Assembly: GCA_029204225.1 (NCBI GenBank)
Contig: CM055110.1
Location: 45,780,267 to 45,844,266, forward strand
Source of the DNA: Diphasiastrum complanatum
Lineage: Eukaryota; Streptophyta; Lycopodiopsida; Lycopodiales; Lycopodiaceae
Reading direction: 5' to 3'
DNA length: 64,000 bases
Part shown: positions 57,098-64,000 of the stretch, in pieces
Numbering within the stretch: the first letter of the stretch is position 1
Layout of the letters: every line of letters starts with the position of its first letter
The notes under the pieces: model-generated
The model's input: only the letters and a program-made list of their open reading frames with translations
What the model was told of the DNA's origin: nothing
The model's database searches: none
Translations under genes and position numbers: made by a program

Positions 57098-57143
<46 letters not shown>
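57023..57143. repeat. Compound (CT)n(AC)n microsatellite at the exon 4 donor
   Basis: About 25 CT units begin four bases after the exon 4 splice junction. They pass into CACACACACATGCATGCATG and about 22 AC units. Confidence 0.95.
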
Positions 57144-57145
<2 letters not shown>

Positions 57146-57434
57146 TAATTTCATTTTGCTGCAATGCTAATAGGAGCAATCTTTTTGGGTATCCGTTTCA
57201 TAATTTTGTTGTTGAAAACGAATGGTGCTTAATACATAAGATTTATTATTGAGTTGGAGTTATGGTTTTATTATAAGGCCAGCTAATACCCATTTTAAAG
57301 TTCTTTGAAAGGAGAAAATTCCACATCATCATTTAAAAAAATAAAAAACAAGAAATCCACGTCATCAAATTTTTATGATGACGTGGCATTTTTCAACTCT
57401 CTCTCAAGTTATTTTGGTTCGAGTGTCTCTCCTC

Positions 57435-57522
57435 TCCCCATTGCAACGTGACCATTAGGTCTATCTCGTGATATCCCTCTCTCTCTCGCACGCCATTGCG
57501 ATGTGACCGTTAGGTCTGTCAC

Positions 57523-57599
<77 letters not shown>

Positions 57600-57606
57600 T
57601 GCGCGT
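57435..57606. repeat. Duplicated segment, (CT)n and alternating (CG)n tract
   Basis: A CATTGCAACGTGACCATTAG segment is repeated as CATTGCGATGTGACCGTTAG (57440, 57493). The second copy runs into about 30 CT units (57525-57584), then about 22 bases of alternating C and G (57584-57605). The latter is a Z-DNA-prone sequence. Confidence 0.9.
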
Positions 57607-57769
57607 TTGGGGAGTGAGCTCTTGTGTGTGCATTCCTCCTATGCATATTTTTTTGTCCTATTTCTTTCTTCTGGTTTGTTGTCTTCATTTATTCTTCCTC
57701 TTCCTAGCGATCGATGAATGTGATAATGATTGATTGCATGCTAGGCATGGCCAAGGATGGTTGGCGATG

Positions 57770-58235
57770 GCAGCTAGGCTTGCTCTACCTCTCGGCCTCA
57801 GTTTGGGAGGCGTTATCTTCCTTTCCTTTGTTGCAATTGTTGTGGGCAGGTTCTTCTGAAGCTGCGGAGGATTTTGCTGCTGAAAGCTGAGTGAAGTAGG
57901 AATCGTGTGGATGAACAAGCAGGCGGTGAGGATCGAGACACATGGTTTGTAGAGCTGGGACTTCCTACAAGGTATCCTTACTTGGAGCTCAGCTTTGCAA
58001 CCGGAGGATTCAACCCGAAAGAGCGCTGGTGGATTTGGGCATGTGTTTCGGGGATTTGTTCCCCCGGGTGATACTGTTGCCGTGAAACGATGATTCCAAG
58101 CAAGGAGAGCGGGAAATTCATGCACCGGAATTTGGTGCAACTCAAGGGATGGTGCTTCGAGAGAAGAAAGATGGTGTTGGTGTATGAGTACATGCCCAAT
58201 GGAAGCTTAGACAAGCTGCTTTTCCACAAGGGTTG
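57770..58235 (+). pseudogene. L-type lectin receptor kinase fragment (TM and kinase N-lobe)
   Basis: A membrane segment (LALPLGLSLGGVIFLSFVAI) is followed by a stop, then the juxtamembrane region in another frame (VELGLPTRYPYLELSFATGG). After a frameshift comes the glycine-rich loop [21 protein letters not shown] with the catalytic Lys. After a further shift comes [20 protein letters not shown] and [17 protein letters not shown]. This order and wording is the lectin receptor kinase family, which normally signals from cell-surface carbohydrate sensing. The C-lobe is absent: similarity stops at about 58235, where an oppositely oriented DUF1644 copy starts. It is a dead fragment lying where RUS1 intron 4 should be. 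Confidence 0.88.
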
Positions 58236-59401
58236 TACTTTCCTCAGCATTGGCATTACTAGTTGAGTCCCTATTACCCTCACTTGTCTGATTTAATTGA
58301 AAATTTTCACCCCAAAGTGCCAGCCTCACAGCCATCGAATGTTCTGAAAAATGGTGCCTTCTGGGAAAGCGCCTCATCCGGGCAGAGAAACGTCTTTCTC
58401 TACCTGCAGAAACTGGTCCAAAGACCTGAAAAAGCAAAAAAATTGACCACCAGTGGCCTTCATCCCCTAGAAAATCAACTTCGTCTTCTGGATCCTCACC
58501 ATCTTCATCAATCACATAATCTCCAAACACGGTTGCACCGGGCATGGTAAGAACATCACCAATGTCACGTTGTCGCTCTAGTCATCTCCAATTACGCTGG
58601 CATACCGAATCAACATTAGATGGCCGTGCGAGTGGATGTACCAACCTTGCGTGTTTCAGCAATTCTCCATACGTGCCAGAAAATACACAAGTTTCTTGTG
58701 CACAATTTCTGATTTTACAGTTCAGATGCTGGCGAGCTCGCAATCAATCACTCGCAAACCTTTAACCTTACCTCTACATAGAAGACAAACTAATAATAAA
58801 CCTTCTTTATCCTGCACTCTGCCTTCGCCTGTAATAGACAGAACACCTCTCTCCTCATACTTGGGAGAATCACACGATTGAGGTCTCCAGCTCTACCAGA
58901 TAATGATTCTGAAAACAAACTAGATTCTCTCCATATCACATGTTCCGATACATGTTCCCGTATACTTCCAGAACGACCAGTTCCAGTCTGAAGCCCAAAA
59001 GCAAATCCACCCTATCTCCTTCAGAGACATTGCTATAGGCAGCGCATCTGCACGTGATCGATTCATTGAACTTGAGGCTCCAGTTGATAAAGATTCAGCA
59101 AAGGCACCATCAGCCGCTTGTGCTTTTTGGTTCTTTTCAATAACGTGTGCTTTTTCGTATTGGTCACGGCAATTTGAGTGTCGGTAACTGGTATCACACA
59201 TATAGGGACAACACTCTTTTTCATGAGAAGTACATAGTAGCAGAACAACAGTGTGAGGGTGCTCCATACATCTTCCCACTCAACCTCCTCCCCTTCCTTC
59301 GAACTGCTCCCTTCAGAGCTGCCTCAGCTTGAATAGGGCTTATAACGGGATCCCTGAGACCTGTGTGAGGATAAAGATCTGCTACCCAAGTCCTTTGGCA
59401 T
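58236..59401 (-). pseudogene. DUF1644 (RING/zinc-like plant protein) pseudogene
   Basis: Starts at ATG 59401 (MPKDLGSRSLSSHRSQGSRY), then MEHPHTVVLLLCTSHEKECC and PYMCDTSYRHSNCRDQYEKA, the family's Cys/His signature. Later in shifted frames come VCLLCRGKVKGLRVIDC, LNCKIRNCAQETCVFSGTYG, ELLKHARLVHPLARPSNVDS, VCQRNWR followed by a TGA stop then LERQRDIGDV, and MPGATVFGDYVIDEDGED. There are at least three frameshifts and two stops but no introns, so it may be a processed copy. The family is of unknown biochemical function. The minus frame continues past the true end into the kinase fragment, to a stop at 58207. Confidence 0.88.
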
Positions 59402-61756
59402 GCTGGACTCCTAAAATAAACAACCATTAGCATATGCAGGAAAGCAATGACAAAGATAATCTACATTTTGCAACAAAGGTACAACTATACAATCACAAAT
59501 GGCACACAAATCGAAATCAAAATCAAATAGGCTGCCAAGAAACAAGGTGCTTTCATTTATTTCCAACTTAACTTGACACCATAGGCATGCTCCAACAAAC
59601 ACGCAACAAAAAGAACCCCAAAACATCTTAACACATTATTGACCAATCCAAAACTAAACAAAACTGAACTTTATACTAATGTCCCCAAACAATTATTTTC
59701 ACATCTCTTAGTGTACAGTGTGGAAAAAACCCTAAAACAAACGGCCAATTTTGTTTTGTAAAAAACTACATGCAAACATAAAACCAAACTGATACCATCC
59801 GTATCCCAATCAAATACCAAACAAACCAAACGTCATGTTGTATTTCCCACAAAAGTAAATTGTAGAGGAATAACAAGAAGACAAAATAATTTCATTGTGT
59901 AGAAGTACATTCAAACATACAAACTGATATCTTAGAAAGCATTGTTTTAGTCCAGCCGCGTTGTTTTGTTGCTCAGCTGCTCTCAACCAAATCTCCACTA
60001 CATTATACTTGTCACACTCAAACGGCCTCCTCCTAATATCTTAGAGCCGCTACACCATTTAAAGCCCTCACTATTAGATCCTGCAATGAGCCTTAGATTA
60101 TGCACGTCTCCATCATCAACCATTGAAAATAATCCAAATTTTACCATGTGACAGGTGAAAAGCATCCCACTGATGGAATGTAACAAGTATTGTGTCTTTA
60201 AGTCTCATTGCTCAACCTACCGGCTGCCTCGCCAAACTAGACCTCCCCATTTCATTGCACGCTAGGGTTTTAGATCTGTCACCGTTGGATATTCTAAATA
60301 GTATGAAATCTTGCTAGACGTACTTAGTAAACGACTTAAAACTATCCACGTGTGAGTCTTAACGCGTGGCATACATTCAAGTAGGCAGACACAAGAGTTG
60401 TCATGTCATCAGGCACCGTTTCACCCCTTGACCGAGGCGGCAGCCACCACGATCCTTAGTGGCACGTTCTATTGTTGGTTACTAGCCACATGTCATACAT
60501 ACCACATGTAATTATCTTAGACCTTCCAGTTGGGTTATTTAATCATTGTCAACTAAACCTCCAATTGAAACCGAAAATGCTCCTCATTGCTCAACCTATG
60601 GATGGCTACCCCTACTAGTTTCTCGTTGGATTTTGAGCTTTTCAATGATGATAACATAGCCCAATGACGTTGCATGAATTTATTCACAAATGTGGAGACT
60701 TTCAACCCCATGGCTAAAAAGCTTTTGCCTTGCATTAACCTATGTCATGCTCTCAAGAGTAACATAATCTTTTTTTTTTTCGGTGCACGAGATAAATTTT
60801 AAAGTAATGATAATGGTTGACCAATTAAAAAAATAACAATGTTTAGTCTTTTGATAGCCATTTTATAATAATCAATACCTAAAACTTAGTGAAACAATTG
60901 CATACAATTACTTTATTGCAAGATTTCTTATTTATCTATTTCAAAAATTTCAAATCAATATTCTCAAAACAATACATATGAACTCAACAACAATTCATTA
61001 TTTTGAATCACATGTAAACAAATCCTACTACACAATAAGCAATTTCTATTTTGGATACAACATTCCAATCAATAATTGGAATGAAATGACTTGTGCACAT
61101 TATGATGCAATTGATGATGATCTTGATAAAGACTTTGGTCACGCACAGATTAAAGTGAAAGCAAATTGACAGATCATAAATTTTTTATATAGATTTATTT
61201 GCTATATGTGGTTCAAATGGTTATAACATATTAAAAAATAACCCAATCAATTCCAAAAAATACTGGTACTTGAAAAGACATCATTACATATAAATATTAT
61301 AAGAAAGTTGAATGTCAACTAGGTTAAACTATCTTTTCATTTATCATTACATGATCTCCAAATTAGAGTATTAGAGTCATCAACATATGAACATTGTAAT
61401 GATGTCACATATATCTTGCCAAATTGAATTGTATCATTTTCAAATTGTATTGGATGAATTTCCAAGACTAAAATACATGTTCACTTGACTTCTAGAACAC
61501 GGATCAAGCCTTAGTTTAGATGTAAATGTCTATGAGGCTGGCCTTCGTTTCTAGTTTGAAATGGACACATTAATGATTATTGAGCTAGAGACAAAGAGGT
61601 AGGGTGCAAACATTTTTGGGACTTGGACCATGCTGAGGTGTGCCCTAATTTGGTGACTTTCTAGAAGGTTCTCTTAAGGGAATTCAGAACACTAAGTAGA
61701 GTAATCTCCATTCATCCCACAATTGTTAAGATCCTTGTAAGAGACTTGTTTGAGGA

Positions 61757-61758
<2 letters not shown>
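59402..61758. other. Non-coding sequence, nothing recognised
   Basis: AT-rich with several short ORFs that match no family. It could be RUS1 intron 4 if that gene continues beyond the window, otherwise intergenic. Confidence 0.45.
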
Positions 61759-61759
<1 letters not shown>

Positions 61760-61796
<37 letters not shown>

Positions 61797-61930
61797 GTTT
61801 GCTTTATTGTTTCGGAGACGTTTTACACGCTCCTATTTGCACCACACATTTGATATGTACTTTTTGTCTTATTCGCCCTTTGGCATGGAAAAGACATTAA
61901 TAAATCTTACTTTCTTTCTTTCTTTCTCCC
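61760..61930 (+). repeat. (CT)n tract and LINE 3'-tail-like repeat
   Basis: A (CT)16 tract at 61760-61792. About 60 bases later comes TGATATGTACTTTTTGTCTT then CCCTTTGGCATGGAAAAGAC, ATTAATAAATC and a (TTTC)n tail to 61930. It is the same motif as at 39125 and 63150. Confidence 0.7.
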
Positions 61931-63140
61931 ACATTGTGTTATGTGCCTCCTCTAGGCCCATTGACACCCTAACCATCCACTCAGTTCTTAATAGGGGTGA
62001 TCATCTAAGAGTTGTGCCAGTCCTTAGCTCATTTCTTGTGTTGTTATTTAAAAGCATCAACCACTCTCAAGATTAGTATCCCACATGGATGTACTGTACA
62101 CTATCTTATGTGGCACATTCTTTGGCACTCAAGGTTATTGGCTCTAACATCATCTGGAGAGCTTCATTAGCGGGGAGAACATTTGCCTTGAGATTCTCAA
62201 GCCACTCGTCTATTTGGGTGCAATCAGTGTCTCTTTGTCATATCTCCCAAAGGGGGCTCATCAATACATTCAGCAGTTTACATATGGATTCTAGGTCCAG
62301 AGAGTCTGGTTGGGCTCTTTGGGGGCTAAATTGGATCTTGCTATGTTTTTAGTTTCGAGGCTAACACAACCTTCATTTTACTTTGGGGTAGTTCTTCATC
62401 TCTTCTTCGTAGTTGGATTTAGAAACTAGCAAGTTCAATGGAATTTCTGGAGAGGACATGAGTTATAAAGTTCTTTGGGTGAGGTGAACATGTAGGACAC
62501 ATCGGAGCATTGAATCTTCTACTCTTCAGTATATTATGAGATTAGAGGAAAATACCTCTCCCTTCTTTGAGCCCAACCAGTCACACTTCAATTCTTTATA
62601 TCATTCGAGGATCAAAGACGCTGTGAACAAATTATATGAGAGACATGTTTCGCCTATGGAGTGAGACATTTTTTCTTCTTGGTTCTAGCTCCCAGTTGTC
62701 TTCCCAATTTTTTTTTCCTAGACGTCGACCTCAAATAGGTGCAAAGTCAAACTCAAAGGATGATGTCGGTATTCCACTTGGTCATTGAGACCATAGATAG
62801 CGTTGACAGATCCTAAAACCTTTTGCATCAAGAGCTAGCCATCCCCGCACATCCACTCATTTACATACATTCTTAGAGCTCATTAAAGATGACCACATCC
62901 CCCAATAACCACTTCTTCTATAATGACGTGCTTCCAACCACTACCTCAGGTTATTAGCAACCATAGATAGACAATTGGAGTGCTCACAATTATTTTAGTT
63001 TTAATCTATCCATTACGTTCTACACAGACATGTTTTATTGGCATCTTTTAATCTTGTACACTACATTTGTTTCATTCGAGTTTAGTCCTTTGATTTAGAT
63101 GAAAGATGTACTACTCCCAATGTATGATACGAATGAAGTG
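61931..63140. other. Non-coding sequence, nothing recognised
   Basis: Short ORFs only (for example 62089-62352). It may be untranslated LINE sequence given the tail motifs on both sides, but I cannot show this. Confidence 0.4.
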
Positions 63141-63144
63141 TACT

Positions 63145-63197
63145 TTTTTTTGTCTTATGTACCCTTGGGTATGAAAGACATGAATACATCTCTTTGA
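63145..63197 (+). repeat. LINE 3'-tail-like repeat (third copy)
   Basis: GTGTACTTTTTTTTGTCTTA, TGTACCCTTGGGTATGAAAG, ACATGAATACATCTCTTTG: the same layout as copies at 39125 and 61855, without a long microsatellite. It directly abuts the LINE coding piece at 63198. Confidence 0.65.
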
Positions 63198-64000
63198 ATG
63201 CGACAGGTGCTTCTATGGGAGGAGCGTCCACTTGAGGTAGTTGACTCTTACACATACCTAGGCGTGGTATTTTCTGGTTCCACTTTCAGTATGCGACATG
63301 CGGCATTTTCACGATTACGGAAGGGCTATGCATCGTTGGTAGATTTGGAGAGACTATGTTTCAGCTCACACATTAGAGATGCGACCAGTAAGTGCCGACT
63401 CTTTGACACTATGGTAGTTCCTTCAGCTCTATACGCATCAGAGACATGGAGTACTGGCTTGACGCCTACCGAGTGGGCGCGCATCTCACGACTTCAGATT
63501 CATATGCTATCTCGGATGATACGGGCTAAGCCCTCTATACCACATCATATTATATTGGCGGAGTTTGCCGTCCCCCCCTATTCAGATAGAGGCATTGTTC
63601 CATATTGTCACATTCATACAGCCCCTGGAGGATCGTCAGGGTAGAGGCACACACTATGCTGCAGCAGCTTTGTTGTCCTCCCAGCACCTACATTCTGAGG
63701 GACACTCCTCTCCACATTGAGCATTCACATTACGGATCTACCAGCCGGTACTCATCAGTATATTCGAGGACATCTGTATAGGGCATATCTTCAGAGCACT
63801 TGGCAGGGTTCGTCTGGGGTGAAGACGGAGGTTTATCGGGCACATTTTCTATCCCGGGATCCTGCTGGGTATCCTATCGTACCCAGATACCTAGTGGACA
63901 GTATCTCACATAGACTGCGGATAGTGATGGCTTAGTTCTGGGTCTCCTCTCACCAGCTAGCCGTTGAGACTGGCAGATACAGTGGCATCCCGAGAGAGGC
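63198..64000 (+). pseudogene. LINE reverse transcriptase C-terminal region, cut by window edge
   Basis: Reads EVVDSYTYLGVVFSGSTFSM, then RKGYASLVDLERLCF, SKCRLFDTMVVPSALYASET and WARISRLQIHMLSRMIRAKP. After frameshifts near 63600 and 63700 it continues YIRGHLYRAYLQSTWQG and, past a stop at about 63933, FWVSSHQLAVETGRYSGIPRE. This is the RT thumb and C-terminal part of plant non-LTR elements (YLGVxFSGS, VxPxxLYxxExW, then the SSHxLxxExGRY segment). Palm motifs are absent because the left end begins mid-protein after the tail repeat. The right end runs off the window. Confidence 0.85.

Noticed and set aside
58207-58235. C-terminal end of the DUF1644 frame ([12 protein letters not shown])
   Set aside because: These codons are the antisense of the receptor-kinase fragment, so the true DUF1644 similarity ends near 58235.

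Overview
The window is nuclear DNA of a land plant with a large, repeat-rich genome. Three things support this. (1) There is a RUS1-type (ROOT UVB SENSITIVE 1, DUF647) gene with kilobase-scale introns. (2) There is a terminal exon of the plant mitochondrial ATP synthase delta' subunit, plus pseudogenes of two plant families (L-type lectin receptor kinase and DUF1644). (3) Most of the rest is decayed plant Copia and Gypsy LTR retrotransposon sequence with LINE pieces, one hAT-like MITE and very long (CT)n/(GA)n tracts. A fern, lycophyte or gymnosperm-like genome would fit the intron sizes, but the sequence alone does not fix the species.

Layout. 0-7.3 kb: minus-strand retrotransposon remnants. 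These are a 5' leader/LTR unit, then a Copia gag-pol with an initiator-Met tRNA primer site and a possible 87-bp LTR, then Gypsy integrase and Copia integrase/RT scraps. 7.3-11 kb: AT-rich, no gene recognised. 11.06-11.41 kb: last exon of mitochondrial ATP synthase delta' (minus), with no upstream exon found. 12.2-15.1 kb: a 25-bp minisatellite leader, a Gypsy gag (plus) and a Gypsy pol (minus) meeting head-on. 15.1-18.3 kb: a decayed coding region of unknown family, proline-rich then coiled-coil, followed by an LTR-like sequence. 19.6-22.4 kb: Copia IN/RT/RNase H, then a LINE endonuclease piece. 22.9-35.7 kb: two related Athila/Tat-like Gypsy elements in head-to-head orientation. Their LTRs flank an 806-bp Copia RT fragment, and both use a tRNA-Asp primer site. 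35.7-39.3 kb: leader-like repeats, a Copia RT scrap, a Copia gag, a LINE tail and (CT)n.

41.1-57.0 kb (plus): four exons of RUS1 spread over 16 kb. Intron 1 (5.5 kb) holds a foldback element with about 260-bp inverted arms around a gag-like piece, and a Gypsy RT relic. Intron 3 (8.5 kb) holds an hAT-like MITE with an 8-bp target duplication and other repeats. The fourth exon runs directly into a (CT)n tract at its donor. The C-terminal RUS1 exons are not found before the window ends. Downstream lie a lectin-receptor-kinase fragment and a frameshifted DUF1644 copy back to back, then long non-coding sequence, LINE 3'-tail repeats and the C-terminal part of a LINE reverse transcriptase at the right edge.

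Only RUS1 looks like a functional host gene. The ATP synthase exon is intact in itself but isolated. All transposon coding regions carry stops, frameshifts or truncations. Coordinates of repeats are by eye and usually accurate to tens of bases; splice sites and TSD/PBS positions were counted.
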